From an uncultured Candidatus Melainabacteria bacterium (GTDB lineage Bacteria > Cyanobacteriota > Vampirovibrionia > Gastranaerophilales > Gastranaerophilaceae): 64,000 bases of DNA. The stretch covers positions 1 through 64,000 of the forward strand of contig CAKULF010000006.1 of assembly GCA_934667125.1 (NCBI GenBank), written 5' to 3'. Positions 16,002 to 25,785 of the stretch are shown piece by piece (the stretch's first letter is position 1; each line of letters starts with the position of its first letter). Both the position numbers and the translations under genes were made by a program. The notes under the pieces are model-generated. The model worked only from the letters and a program-made list of their open reading frames with translations, was not told the origin of the DNA and made no database searches.

Positions 16002-18905
16002 ATGTCATATCAATATATTAACCCTTATTTTATCCCTAAAGAATATCCAATAATCAACTATAATGGGCAAAATCAGCAACAACCCATTCAAAATTATGCT
16101 ATTACAAACCCTTATCAAGCAAGTTTTTATAATCAACAATTAATTTATCCGTATAATAATCCAACTTTTCAGCCAAATGTAAATCAAAAATATGTATCAT
16201 TAGGAAGTGTAAAATCGCCAAATAATGATGATATTTACCTTTATCAGCTTAAAAATGGGCATACTGTTGCGCTTATGCCCAAACAAAATGTTGGAACAAT
16301 TGTTAAAACTTTCCTAAACGCAGGCTCAATGAACGAAAGCGACGAGCTTAGAGGAATTAGCCACACAATTGAACACATGTTATTTAAAGGCTCATCTAAA
16401 TTAGCTGATGGCGACGTTTTCCGCTTAACAGGAAAAATGGGGGCTTCAACAAACGCTTCAACAGACTACGCTCAAACTGATTATTACATCACAGCTCCTT
16501 ATATGTCGGATGAAAATTTCGACAAAACAATCGAAATTCAAGGGGATATGATTTCTTATCCAACATTTAGCTATGAAGCTCTTGAATCTGAAAAAGGACC
16601 TATTGTTTCAGAAATTTCAATGCGTGGAGATTATATTGAAACAGCAGCGCTTGATGATGTTGTAAGAAATTTATTCCAAATCGATTCTTCTTCGTATGAC
16701 GTTGTTTCAGGCTCTTATGAAACCGTTATGGGCTTAAAAACCGACGATTTAAAGAACCATCATAAAAAATATTATGCACCGTCTGAAGTTTATACTGTTG
16801 TTGTTGGGGATTTTGACCCAAATCAAGCAATGGAAACCATTTCAAACAACTTTAATCTTCCAACTAAATCTCAACAAGAGCTGGATGATAGACATATCGA
16901 AGAATTAAAACCAATCGAAACATCTGTTAGAGAAGACCTTAAGAATAATAGAATTTATCAATCTCAAATATATATGGCTTTTACAGGCCCTAAAGCGCAA
17001 AATGGCAAAGATTTTGTGATTTTAGATATGATTAAATATTATCTTGGAAGTTGTTCAACTTCACCTCTTAAAAAAACTATAGAAAAATTGGACGGCAGTT
17101 TTGATATGTCTTCTCAAAAAGTCGGCTTAAAACAAACCGACCCTTACGCTTTGATTAATATGTTAGAAGTTAATCCGCAAGACGAACAAAAAGCAATTGA
17201 CGCTTTTTATGATGCTGTTATCGCTCTTCAAAGCGGAAAAATAACGGACGAAGAAATTTCAATCTTGAAAACAAATGCGGAAAAATCAATGCAATTTAGC
17301 GAATGCGAATGCGAAGATTTATGCAATATTATAGGCAAAGGCTTGATGAATGGAACTCTTGAAAGTTTTTCAAATTATAAAGAAATTCTTCAATCCATTA
17401 CAAGAGAAGACATCCAAGACTTTATGCAAAGATGTTTTGACTTAAATAAGGTTTCTATGGTGGTTGTTCATCCAAAAGATGTTACAAATGAACAAATTAA
17501 ATCAAACTATGAAGCTTCTAAATATTCCGCTCAAAATGCAGCGAAAATTAAGAATAGTCAAATTTCTTTCTGTGGTTCAATGCCAAAACTTTCAACCGAA
17601 GATATTTTAGAATATGACCTTAAAAATAATACTCACATGATTTTGAATAATTCAAATGCTTCTGATTTATGTTGTTTTGAATGGAAAGTTAATACTCCGC
17701 CAATTAAGCCCAAAAACCCTAATATTCCTGCGGTTTTAGCTTATATGTTTCAAAAAGGTACAAACTATCTAAATCAAGACGAATTAGAACTCTACGAAGA
17801 ATTAAACGGAATAGTGGCTAATGTTGGGGTTAATGGTCGTTCGATTGATATTGTTGCAAGTTGTTTACCTAAAAATGCCGCTCAAACAATGGCTTTATTA
17901 AACGAATTAATGTATAACCCAAAACTAACTCAACAAGATTTGGATGATGCTAAAAGAAATATCAAAATTCAATTAAAATCAAGCAACAAAGACGCCGATT
18001 CAAACTTATTAGATAAATTATACCCAGGGTTCTTCCCAACTGATAGCGCTAAATTAAAAGCACTTGATGAGTTAACTTTAGATGATATTAAAGAATTTTA
18101 TTCTCAACTTTTAAATTCTGCAACATCTAATTTTACAGCGGTTATGCCAACAAAAAAATATCCGTTCTTAGCGCCGACTGTTTTTGAATTTCAAAACAAT
18201 ACTCAACAAGTAACTTTCAAAAAAAGCATAAATAAACCATCTCAATTGTTTCAACCAAACGCAACGCCAAGCGTTATCTATGATACAGACACAGTTAAGC
18301 AAGCCCAAATTTATAAATCATATCAATTCCCTTGGAGCGGAAATGTTTATGACGAAGCAAAATTTGAACTTTTAAATGAAGTTTTGGGCGGTTCTGCTAA
18401 TGCTCGTTTGTTTGCCGATTTAAGAGAAAAACAACAACTTGCATATAGCGTATATTCAGATATTAATTCTTTTGAAAATACGGGAATTTTAACCCTAGGC
18501 ATTAAAACCACAACAGACAATAAAGATAGTGGCGAACAATCTTATGATAATGTTCAAAAATCTCTTGAGGGCTTCAAAAAACACACAGATAAATTATGCT
18601 CTGAATTAATCACTGATGAAGAGCTTGAAAGCGCAAAAACAACCCTTAAACAAACTTTAATAAGACAATTCCAACATCCCGTTTATTCAATGGATTTGCT
18701 TTCAATGAGCGCCAATGAGCCTTTAGGAATTAAAAGAATTGATAAATATGTTGAAGCGCTCGATAGCGTAACAAAAGAAGATATTATGCAAGCGGCTCAA
18801 TTTATTTTCGCCCAAAAGCCTGTTGTTTCAATTGTTGCAAGCGAAGATACAATTAAATCTCAAATGAATTATTTAAAAACTCAAGGCGAAATACATCACG
18901 CTTAA
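16002..18905 (+). CDS. M16 family zinc metallopeptidase, two-module
   Basis: This insulinase/pitrilysin-type protease has 967 residues. The inverted zinc motif HTIEH is at residues 121-125, followed by TGKMGASTNASTDYAQTDYYIT and the downstream Glu region (ESEKGPIVSEISMRGD). The second, non-catalytic M16 half ends with LGGSANARLFADLREKQQLAYSVYSDI, the substrate-binding R/Y region. Both halves are in one chain, as in pitrilysin. The first ~65 residues are rich in Y, N, Q and P with no signal peptide, which is unusual for the family and may be a tag. TTAGGA precedes the ATG. Confidence 0.92.
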   Translation: MSYQYINPYFIPKEYPIINYNGQNQQQPIQNYAITNPYQASFYNQQLIYPYNNPTFQPNVNQKYVSLGSVKSPNNDDIYLYQLKNGHTVALMPKQNVGTIVKTFLNAGSMNESDELRGISHTIEHMLFKGSSKLADGDVFRLTGKMGASTNASTDYAQTDYYITAPYMSDENFDKTIEIQGDMISYPTFSYEALESEKGPIVSEISMRGDYIETAALDDVVRNLFQIDSSSYDVVSGSYETVMGLKTDDLKNHHKKYYAPSEVYTVVVGDFDPNQAMETISNNFNLPTKSQQELDDRHIEELKPIETSVREDLKNNRIYQSQIYMAFTGPKAQNGKDFVILDMIKYYLGSCSTSPLKKTIEKLDGSFDMSSQKVGLKQTDPYALINMLEVNPQDEQKAIDAFYDAVIALQSGKITDEEISILKTNAEKSMQFSECECEDLCNIIGKGLMNGTLESFSNYKEILQSITREDIQDFMQRCFDLNKVSMVVVHPKDVTNEQIKSNYEASKYSAQNAAKIKNSQISFCGSMPKLSTEDILEYDLKNNTHMILNNSNASDLCCFEWKVNTPPIKPKNPNIPAVLAYMFQKGTNYLNQDELELYEELNGIVANVGVNGRSIDIVASCLPKNAAQTMALLNELMYNPKLTQQDLDDAKRNIKIQLKSSNKDADSNLLDKLYPGFFPTDSAKLKALDELTLDDIKEFYSQLLNSATSNFTAVMPTKKYPFLAPTVFEFQNNTQQVTFKKSINKPSQLFQPNATPSVIYDTDTVKQAQIYKSYQFPWSGNVYDEAKFELLNEVLGGSANARLFADLREKQQLAYSVYSDINSFENTGILTLGIKTTTDNKDSGEQSYDNVQKSLEGFKKHTDKLCSELITDEELESAKTTLKQTLIRQFQHPVYSMDLLSMSANEPLGIKRIDKYVEALDSVTKEDIMQAAQFIFAQKPVVSIVASEDTIKSQMNYLKTQGEIHHA

Positions 18906-18932
18906 AAACTGTTTTTTTGCTAATATAGCTAT

Positions 18933-19859
18933 ATGATTAACTATCTTGAAAATAATAGGATTTTTAAGCTGATTTTAGGCGCAGGCAATTCTAATTACGA
19001 AGAAATTACAAAACTAATTGCTTTATATTCTTCTGTCGGCTGTAGATTTTTTGATATTGAAGCAAGTCTTGAAGCGCTTGAGGCTTATAAAAAAGGTATA
19101 AAAAATTGTAAAGATGATTGTTTTGTTTGCATTAGCGTTGGGGCAAATCAAGACCCGCATTTAACAAAATGCAAGATAGATGTTGAAAAATGCGCTAAAT
19201 GCAAAAAATGTGAAAATATTTGTTTGCAAAATGCTCTTAATAATTGTTCGATAGATGAAACAAAATGTATAGGCTGTAAAAAATGTAAGAATATATGCCA
19301 AAACGACGCTATTGTTGAATATCAAAAAATTAAAAAATGGGAAGAATTTTTACCCGAATTATTCGACAAAGTCGACTGCATAGAATTTCACATGATTTCA
19401 GATAATATTGATGAAATTGACGAAAAATGGAACTACTTATGCTCAAATTTTAAAGGAATTTTAAGCATTTGCACAGATAGAAGTAAATTATCCGACGAAA
19501 ATTTAATTAAACAATTAAAAAAAATGATTAAAGTTGCAAACAGAAAAATCATAATCCAAGCAGACGGAAACCCAATGACGGGCGGAAAAGACGACTATTT
19601 AACAACTCTTCAAGCAATTGCAACAGCAGACATCATAAACAAAAACAATATAGATTGCTTCTTAATTATGTCGGGCGGAACAAATTCAAAAACCTCTGAA
19701 CTTGCTTCTCTAATCGGGGTTAAAAATAATGGCGTTGCAATTGGCTCTTTTGCAAGAAAAATAGTTAAAGAATATGCTTCTTGCTCGGATTTTCTTTTAA
19801 ATAAAGAAAAATTTGCCCTTGCTTCTAAAATCGCAAAATCTTTAATTGATAAAATTTAG
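18933..19859 (+). CDS. ldpA: LdpA-like Fe-S protein
   Basis: This matches cyanobacterial LdpA, the redox-sensing Fe-S protein that modulates circadian period in Synechococcus. The N-terminus (IFKLILGAGNSNYEEITKLI, CRFFDIEAS) fits the LdpA barrel-like start. Two ferredoxin motifs follow, CAKCKKCENIC and CIGCKKCKNIC, near residues 89 and 113. The C-terminal LdpA domain carries IQADGNPMTGG and LIMSGGTNSKTSELASLIG, then GVAIGSFARKIV. Cluster-binding Cys are intact. No kai genes are in view, so a clock role is unlikely and a general redox role is more likely. There is no Shine-Dalgarno; a TAATAT box sits six bases before the ATG. Confidence 0.8.
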   Translation: MINYLENNRIFKLILGAGNSNYEEITKLIALYSSVGCRFFDIEASLEALEAYKKGIKNCKDDCFVCISVGANQDPHLTKCKIDVEKCAKCKKCENICLQNALNNCSIDETKCIGCKKCKNICQNDAIVEYQKIKKWEEFLPELFDKVDCIEFHMISDNIDEIDEKWNYLCSNFKGILSICTDRSKLSDENLIKQLKKMIKVANRKIIIQADGNPMTGGKDDYLTTLQAIATADIINKNNIDCFLIMSGGTNSKTSELASLIGVKNNGVAIGSFARKIVKEYASCSDFLLNKEKFALASKIAKSLIDKI

Positions 19860-19917
19860 CAATTTTTTATATTTTTGTGTTTTTATTAACATAAGGCGCT
19901 AAAAAAAAGGAAAAGTA

Positions 19918-20925
19918 ATGAACGTATCAAAAATTTTTAATTTATCTTTTAAATCGACAAAACCTTCGGTTAATAATTATAGAACAAAGCCATATCCTGC
20001 TGATAGCTTTACAAAAACAAGCTTTAAGGGAAATATTCAAGAAAATGATTTTATTAAATGGGCAAATGAAAACGGTTTTTCAGATAATTTAGAACAAGCT
20101 TTAAACCCTCAAAACAAGCTTGGTTCAGGTTTTTCGCACACAGTATACAATATAGAAAATAATTCAGATTATGTTTTAAGAACTCCAACATATTTTGATA
20201 ATAAAACCTATGACCTTTCAAAAGCTGAAATTATTGATGATGAGGATAAAAACCTTGATATTAATATAGGTCAGCCCGTTGCAAAAATAAGAATTCCGCA
20301 AAAAGGAATGGATGGTATTTTTGTTGATTTTGAAATATTAAAAAAACAAAAAGGCGAGTCAATTGGTGTGCCTCCAGCTGAAGTTTTAGCTCAAAAACCA
20401 GATGCAGCGCCTTATGAAGCAAAAGAAAGAAAAGAACATTACGCTAAAATGCTCTCTAAACTGGCTTCAGCTCCGCAAGAAAGCTATGACACATTAATTG
20501 AAGAATATCAAAAAGCAACAAAAGCAGGCTATAAATTTGATTATCTAAATTCAAATAATGTTCTTTTTGATGACGAAAATCAAAAATTTAATTTTATAGA
20601 TATGGAAAAAGGCGAGGCTTCGGAGCGATATGACGCATTGTTGTATGCTATTTCTAATATTTCATACTTCAATACTTATACTGGCGAATATCCAAAAGAA
20701 TTTGAAGTTTCACAAGAAGAAAAACAACAAGCTCAAAACGACACAGCTGTTGTAATTAAGAAATTTACAAGTGCAATGCAAAAAGCAGGGGTTAAGTTCG
20801 ATAAAAACGATATAACATACGAATTTAACACATGTTTATCGACTATGCCATTTATGTTGTTTGCTCTAAAAGAAACAAGAAATATTGACGTTTGGCAAGC
20901 TTTTGAGCGCCTTGGCGTTGCTTAA
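19918..20925 (+). CDS. Kinase-fold protein with FKG N-terminal tag
   Basis: I do not recognise a named family, but the layout resembles a protein-kinase/APH fold. LGSGFSHTVYNI (glycine-rich loop) is followed by a strand DYVLRTPTYFD. Further on are YLNSNNVLFDDENQKFNFIDMEKG, an N-x-L-F-D ... D-M-E segment reminiscent of the catalytic and DFG-like loops, and a helical C-terminus. A classical HxD catalytic motif is not visible, so activity is uncertain. The first ~40 residues are low-complexity and end in the tag TSFKGN. AAGGAAAAGTA precedes the ATG. It ends two bases from convergent nadA. Confidence 0.5.
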   Translation: MNVSKIFNLSFKSTKPSVNNYRTKPYPADSFTKTSFKGNIQENDFIKWANENGFSDNLEQALNPQNKLGSGFSHTVYNIENNSDYVLRTPTYFDNKTYDLSKAEIIDDEDKNLDINIGQPVAKIRIPQKGMDGIFVDFEILKKQKGESIGVPPAEVLAQKPDAAPYEAKERKEHYAKMLSKLASAPQESYDTLIEEYQKATKAGYKFDYLNSNNVLFDDENQKFNFIDMEKGEASERYDALLYAISNISYFNTYTGEYPKEFEVSQEEKQQAQNDTAVVIKKFTSAMQKAGVKFDKNDITYEFNTCLSTMPFMLFALKETRNIDVWQAFERLGVA

Positions 20926-20926
20926 A

Positions 20927-21838
20927 TTATAATTTTAACATTCTTTCAATACATTCTGTTGCTTTTTGAGCCACAGAAGGGTCGATTGTGATTTCGTTTT
21001 GCTCTGTTAAAAGCGTTTCATAGATGTTTTCTAAATTATTTTTCTTCATGTTTGGACAAACAATATTTTCATTGATTAAAGTGAATGTTTTATTCCAATT
21101 TTCTTTTTTAGAATCACGATTTAGCCTATCTACAACACCTTTTTCGGTTGCGATTACAAATTCTTTTTTATCGGATTTTTTAGCAAATTCCATTATTTCT
21201 TTTGTTGAACCAACAAAATCAGCCAATTTTGCAACTTCTTGATGACATTCAGGATGTGCTAATATCAAAGCGTTTGGATGATTTTTGCGAGCAAGTTCCA
21301 TATCTTGAATTCTAATTCTAAGATGAGTCGGGCAAAAACCGTTAAATGTTATAACTTCAACCTCTGGAAGTTTAGATTGAACATAAGTTCCCAAATACGT
21401 ATCAGGAACAAAAAGAATTTTCTTTGCGCCAAGCTCTCTAACCACTTTTACAGCATTTGAAGATGTACAGCAAATGTCGCAATGAGCCTTAACTTCGGCG
21501 GTTGAGTTAATATAGCAAACCACAGGGATGTTTGGATGTTGATTTTTAAAGATTTTTAAATTCTCAACATCAATCATATCCGCCATAATGCAGCCAGAGT
21601 TCATATTTGGAAGCAAAACTTTTTTGTTTGGAGATAATAATTTAGCACTTTGCGCCATAAAATATACACCCGCAAATAGGATTATATCAGCATTTGTTTT
21701 GCTTGCTTGTTGGCTTAAATATAGGCTATCACCAACAAAATCAGATACTTCATCTATTTCCACATTTTGATAACAATGCGTTAAAATTATTGCGTTTTTT
21801 TCTTTTTTTAATTTATTTATTTCTTGAATTAAATCCAT
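20927..21838 (-). CDS. nadA: Quinolinate synthase A
   Basis: NadA condenses iminoaspartate with dihydroxyacetone phosphate to quinolinate for NAD synthesis, using a [4Fe-4S] cluster. Diagnostic segments are AIILTHCYQNVEID, DSLYLSQQASKTNADIILFAGVYFMA, NSGCIMADMI (first cluster Cys), YINSTAEVKAHCDICCTSSNAV, and HPECHQEVAKLADFVGSTKEI, with the last Cys in the QKATECIERM tail. The length of 303 is normal. nadB and nadC are not beside it. Confidence 0.96.
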   Translation of the reverse strand: MDLIQEINKLKKEKNAIILTHCYQNVEIDEVSDFVGDSLYLSQQASKTNADIILFAGVYFMAQSAKLLSPNKKVLLPNMNSGCIMADMIDVENLKIFKNQHPNIPVVCYINSTAEVKAHCDICCTSSNAVKVVRELGAKKILFVPDTYLGTYVQSKLPEVEVITFNGFCPTHLRIRIQDMELARKNHPNALILAHPECHQEVAKLADFVGSTKEIMEFAKKSDKKEFVIATEKGVVDRLNRDSKKENWNKTFTLINENIVCPNMKKNNLENIYETLLTEQNEITIDPSVAQKATECIERMLKL

Positions 21839-21952
21839 AATGCTTCAAAATCCTGCTAATTTATAATTGAGCTATTGTCTTATTTAACTACAAGGATAGT
21901 GATGAGTCAATATTTCAACATTTTATTTATTTATTTTTTAAAAAAACTTATA

Positions 21953-21958
21953 TATAAT
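21953..21958 (+). promoter_or_regulatory. -10 box giving a near-leaderless mRNA
   Basis: TATAAT ends nine bases before the amidase ATG at 21968. Transcription would begin two or three bases before the start codon. No Shine-Dalgarno is present. Confidence 0.5.
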
Positions 21959-21967
21959 ATTTTTATT

Positions 21968-23110
21968 ATGAAAAAACTTATTATATTTTTTACAATTTTA
22001 CTTTCTGTTCAAGCTTTTGCAATAGATGAAAACACCAATAATTTAAAGGTTTTGAGGGTTTTAAAAGACAATTCACCTCTAAGAAGCCTTTCAAATAATG
22101 ACGCTAATCGCTTGACTCATCTTTATAAAGATACGATTTTGTATTCAGACTCTGAAAAAGCAGGATTTTATAGGATAAAGCTTGGGGATGATAATTTTGT
22201 TTGGATAAATAAGAAATTAGCTGAAAATATTGAATTTAACAAAGAAAATATAGCAGAAATTTCAAAAATTGATTTTAAAGAAACAAAAGAAAAATATTTA
22301 ATTAAACTATACGCCAAAACCCTTTTCCCATACGTGTTTAAGGAAAATGATAATTCGCTGAATTTAGAGTTATATAACTATAACTATAGCAAAAATGAGC
22401 CGATTTTGAACAATAATATTCAATTTTTAAAAGAAGGCAATAAAATTAATTTTATTTATAATTCCTCTAAACCCCTTTTTGGATACGACATTTCGCCCAA
22501 AAAATACGGATATTTAATCGAAATTAAAAAAAGTCCGATTTTAAACAAAAAGAAAGATTTAAAAAACATCAAAATCACGCTGGACGCAGGTCATGGCGGA
22601 GCTGAAAGCGGAGTTTGCGCTAATAATTTAAAAGAAAAAGATATCAATCTTCAAATAACCAAAAAATTAAAAAAAGACTTTAAAAAAGCAGGCGCAAAGG
22701 TTTATCTGACAAGGAAATGGGATAAAACTGTCGAAATTTATTCAAGGGTTGATTTTGCCAAAAAGAAAAATTCCGATATTTTGTTGAGCATTCATCAAAA
22801 TTCTCTTCCAAATTGGAAAGATGTAATAAAAAAGCACGGTGTTGGAACATATTACTATCACAATCAGTCAAAAGCCTTGGCTCAAGCGCTAAAAGATGAT
22901 TTAGTCAAAGCGACGAATTTTAAAGATGATAACATCAATCTTCGCTCTTTTGTCCTAACTCGCCCAACAAGCGAATTATCCGTTTTGGTTGAATGCGGAT
23001 ATTTAATTAAAGAAGAAGAAGCCGAAAAATTAAAAGACAGTGAATTTCAAAAGATTATTTCAAAAACGATTGTTGAAAGCGTGAAAAATTATTTATATAA
23101 TACATACTAA
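21968..23110 (+). CDS. N-acetylmuramoyl-L-alanine amidase, secreted
   Basis: This is a zinc amidase (Amidase_3) that cleaves the peptide stem from muramic acid in peptidoglycan. A signal peptide (MKKLIIFFTILLSVQAFA) is followed by an SH3-like or AMIN-like N-terminal half. The C-terminal catalytic domain has ITLDAGHGGAESG (zinc His), KEKDINLQI (zinc Glu), LSIHQNS (zinc His) and VLVECGYL (catalytic Glu). The frame is open 31 codons further upstream, but the ATG at the signal peptide is clearly the start. A -10 box lies directly before it. It ends at a bidirectional terminator. Confidence 0.93.
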   Translation: MKKLIIFFTILLSVQAFAIDENTNNLKVLRVLKDNSPLRSLSNNDANRLTHLYKDTILYSDSEKAGFYRIKLGDDNFVWINKKLAENIEFNKENIAEISKIDFKETKEKYLIKLYAKTLFPYVFKENDNSLNLELYNYNYSKNEPILNNNIQFLKEGNKINFIYNSSKPLFGYDISPKKYGYLIEIKKSPILNKKKDLKNIKITLDAGHGGAESGVCANNLKEKDINLQITKKLKKDFKKAGAKVYLTRKWDKTVEIYSRVDFAKKKNSDILLSIHQNSLPNWKDVIKKHGVGTYYYHNQSKALAQALKDDLVKATNFKDDNINLRSFVLTRPTSELSVLVECGYLIKEEEAEKLKDSEFQKIISKTIVESVKNYLYNTY

Positions 23111-23111
23111 A

Positions 23112-23135
23112 AAAAGCCCCAATCGCGGGGCTTTT
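23112..23135. terminator. Bidirectional terminator
   Basis: AAAAGCCCC (23112-23120) and GGGGCTTTT (23127-23135) pair around a six-base loop. A-rich and T-rich flanks serve both strands. It lies between the convergent amidase and glucanotransferase genes. Confidence 0.9.
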
Positions 23136-23147
23136 AGATTTATTTAA

Positions 23148-25037
23148 TTAGCCGACTCTATTTAATGTTGAGCCATATTCAATATCAGCGTCTTTTTGAG
23201 TATAAACACCATCATCATTTGATAAGATTTCGGCATATCTGTCAAGTTTTCTTGTTAGCTCGCTTGCTTGTCCGTTGTTTTTAGCTTTAATAGCTTTTGA
23301 AATAGCGTCCGGCAAGTTTAAACCTTTTCCTCTGGTTAAATTTTGATGATATTCTTGTTCATAGTTTGAATTAATTCTATATGACCAGTTTTCGCTGCTG
23401 ATTACGTTTGGAGTATTAATTCTTCTTTCTGAACCTAAAATATCAGGAAGAGTGATAAATTGTTTTTTAGTTGTGAATAATTCAGCAAACATTGCTTTTA
23501 AACGTGCTTTTGGAGATTCAAGTTCGCCTCTGTTTAATTTCAAATCGCTTGCCAACAAACCTGCTCTATCACGACCTTGAGTTGCTTGTTCAACAGCCGA
23601 ATTATCATCATGAGTTCCAAGACCAATAATATAGCTTCCTGAAGCCATATTTTGATATTTTGCACTTTGCGGAGCTTTTTGTTCATAATATTTAACCCTG
23701 CCCCAGCCATCATTAGCGTAACGAGTGATGTGGATTAAGTTTGCACCTGTTTTTTTAGCATCATCCAAGCAATTCCAAGAATTTCCGCCCAATAATTCTA
23801 AAAATACTCTATCGTGCGCAACGCCTGCTTTATCGGCTTCATCCATAATAATATCTTGCAAAACAACGTTTCCGATATATTTTGTTTCAACGTGGTTGCC
23901 CTTATTTGCGTTATGAGTATATGGTTTTACTACAACAGGTTCCATCAATTGCCAAGCAGCGTCAACTCTAACGCCATCATAGCGTTTGAATGCCAGTTGG
24001 AATTTTTCTCTTAATAACTTAGCCGCAGGTCCTTCTGAACCATCAAAATTTTTCAATTTATTAAAATCAACAGCAGGCGACCAACAGTTATAATCGCTTG
24101 TAGAATCATCTTTTACGCCAAATTTATGTTCATTGAAGTTATGATAAAATGCGTCTTGATGTGCCCAAATATCTTTTTGAGAAAAACCGATAGGAATATC
24201 AGCATAAACTTTAATTCCTTTAGCATTAAAAGCTGCTTTTGCTTCTTGCGCTTGTTTATCGGCGATAAATTGAATAAATTCAGCATATTCAATAGCGTCT
24301 TTATGTTCTTGTTCTAGTCCTTTAATTATGTTTTGATTTGGATGAGCGGTTTTAAATAATTCTCTATCGTGGGCACTTTCCCATTTTGTGAAATCTCTTT
24401 CGCCACCATTTTTTTCTACTTCTGCTTCAAATAAAGCGTCCCTATATGCCCAAGGATTAGCCGCTTTAAATGCTTCAAAATCTTGTTTGATTGATGAAGT
24501 TTCAGGAATGCGTTTAAAGTTTGCATAAGCTGCTCTTAATAAGCTATCAAGCCCATCAGCAGAAAACATTGCACCATATTGAACGTTCGTATCATCTTCT
24601 TTTGAAGCACGGCTTACATATTTAGAATTTTCAATTTGTTCATCTGTTAAAAGATAGCCATAGTCAGGCGTTGTAAGCTTTGCAAGGTCAATATTTTGAG
24701 CACCATAAGAAAAATTTGTGCTATCATAAGGCGATTTATTGAAACCTGAAATTTCGCCTGCAGGAAGAGTTTGGATTGCTGAAATATTCGCAAAAGATTT
24801 TAATTTTTCAGCAACATCTTGAGCAGAATCAGAGTTTAAAGTTCCAATACCTGTATTAAATTTTGATGACAACATAGAAAAACTTGGAACAATAGCGATT
24901 GTTTCTTGTCTGTCGCCATATCCTAATCCCAGTTGCTCACTAACTTCTCTACTGTTTACTAATTTTTCCAAAGATTGCTTTTCAGCAGTCGTAAGCGCAC
25001 CTTTAAAATTAACGTTGTTTAAAGCATTAACTATCAT
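23148..25037 (-). CDS. 4-alpha-glucanotransferase-like protein (GH77-like)
   Basis: This is an (alpha/beta)8 glycoside hydrolase of the amylase superfamily, closest in layout to MalQ. Landmarks are KVYADIPIGFSQKDIWAHQD, the nucleophile-strand segment FKRYDGVRVDAAWQL (R-x-D), VFLELLGGNSWNCLDD with the candidate acid Glu, and GLGTHDDNSAVEQA, the equivalent of MalQ GTHDN. It probably rearranges glycogen or maltodextrin chains. At 629 residues it is somewhat longer than bacterial MalQ (about 500). The N-terminus carries the short tag NVNFKG without a signal peptide, like the kinase-fold protein nearby. AGGGAA lies eight bases before the ATG. Confidence 0.72.
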   Translation of the reverse strand: MIVNALNNVNFKGALTTAEKQSLEKLVNSREVSEQLGLGYGDRQETIAIVPSFSMLSSKFNTGIGTLNSDSAQDVAEKLKSFANISAIQTLPAGEISGFNKSPYDSTNFSYGAQNIDLAKLTTPDYGYLLTDEQIENSKYVSRASKEDDTNVQYGAMFSADGLDSLLRAAYANFKRIPETSSIKQDFEAFKAANPWAYRDALFEAEVEKNGGERDFTKWESAHDRELFKTAHPNQNIIKGLEQEHKDAIEYAEFIQFIADKQAQEAKAAFNAKGIKVYADIPIGFSQKDIWAHQDAFYHNFNEHKFGVKDDSTSDYNCWSPAVDFNKLKNFDGSEGPAAKLLREKFQLAFKRYDGVRVDAAWQLMEPVVVKPYTHNANKGNHVETKYIGNVVLQDIIMDEADKAGVAHDRVFLELLGGNSWNCLDDAKKTGANLIHITRYANDGWGRVKYYEQKAPQSAKYQNMASGSYIIGLGTHDDNSAVEQATQGRDRAGLLASDLKLNRGELESPKARLKAMFAELFTTKKQFITLPDILGSERRINTPNVISSENWSYRINSNYEQEYHQNLTRGKGLNLPDAISKAIKAKNNGQASELTRKLDRYAEILSNDDGVYTQKDADIEYGSTLNRVG

Positions 25038-25154
25038 ATATAAATTCCCTAACTGTACAACACATCTATATAATACACAAAAAGAAAAAATATTGCCAAA
25101 AATTTACAAAAAATTAAATAATTTTACCTATTTTTACAAAACCCTACTTGATTT

Positions 25155-25781
25155 TTAGGAATTTTTATAAGACAACATCATTCCCGCCCCAAATGGCAAA
25201 ATTTGAGATTGATAATTATCATTATTAAACAAATTATTCACATAATCTTCAACTTTTTCATAATGAGATAGGATATTATCCGCCAATATCACCCCATTTG
25301 GCGCAATCATTTTATCCACAAGTTCAAAATATTTAATATATTCTTTTTTATTTGCATCTATAAAAATAAAATCAAACTTTTCTCTTTTATTTTGTTGAAC
25401 TTCTTCAACTAAATCCTCTAAAACAACAACGGCAGAGCCGATTTTAGGTTCAACTTTTACATTTGGACAACAAACAGAAAAATTATATCTTGCAACCCTT
25501 TGTCTTTTTTCCCAAAATTCAATAGTAGTAAGCTTTCCGGAGGTTTTTTCTAAGGCTTTTAAAATCCAAATTCCGCTATAACCGTTTGAAGTTCCAATTT
25601 CCAAAACATTTTTAGCGTTTTTCATTTTGATTAAAGTATTTAAAAAATTAGCACATTCCCTATCTAAATTCCAAAACTCTTTTTGAGTTTTTTCCAATTC
25701 AGACAAGATTTTTTCCGTTTTTTCTTCAAAATAAATCGAATTTACTTTTTTAATATTTTCTTCTTTTTCAATACATTCCAT
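25155..25781 (-). CDS. O-methyltransferase, CCoAOMT-like
   Basis: This is a class I SAM-dependent methyltransferase of the Methyltransf_3 type. Motif I is KNVLEIGTSNGYSGIWIL, followed by LTTIEFWEKRQRVARYNF, and the metal-binding FDFIFIDANKKEYIKYFELV and GVILADNILSHYEKVED. At 208 residues it is of normal length. It sits five bases downstream of the propeller-protein gene and is the last gene of the grpE-dnaJ transcript. The substrate is unknown. Confidence 0.88.
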   Translation of the reverse strand: MECIEKEENIKKVNSIYFEEKTEKILSELEKTQKEFWNLDRECANFLNTLIKMKNAKNVLEIGTSNGYSGIWILKALEKTSGKLTTIEFWEKRQRVARYNFSVCCPNVKVEPKIGSAVVVLEDLVEEVQQNKREKFDFIFIDANKKEYIKYFELVDKMIAPNGVILADNILSHYEKVEDYVNNLFNNDNYQSQILPFGAGMMLSYKNS

Positions 25782-25785
25782 AATT

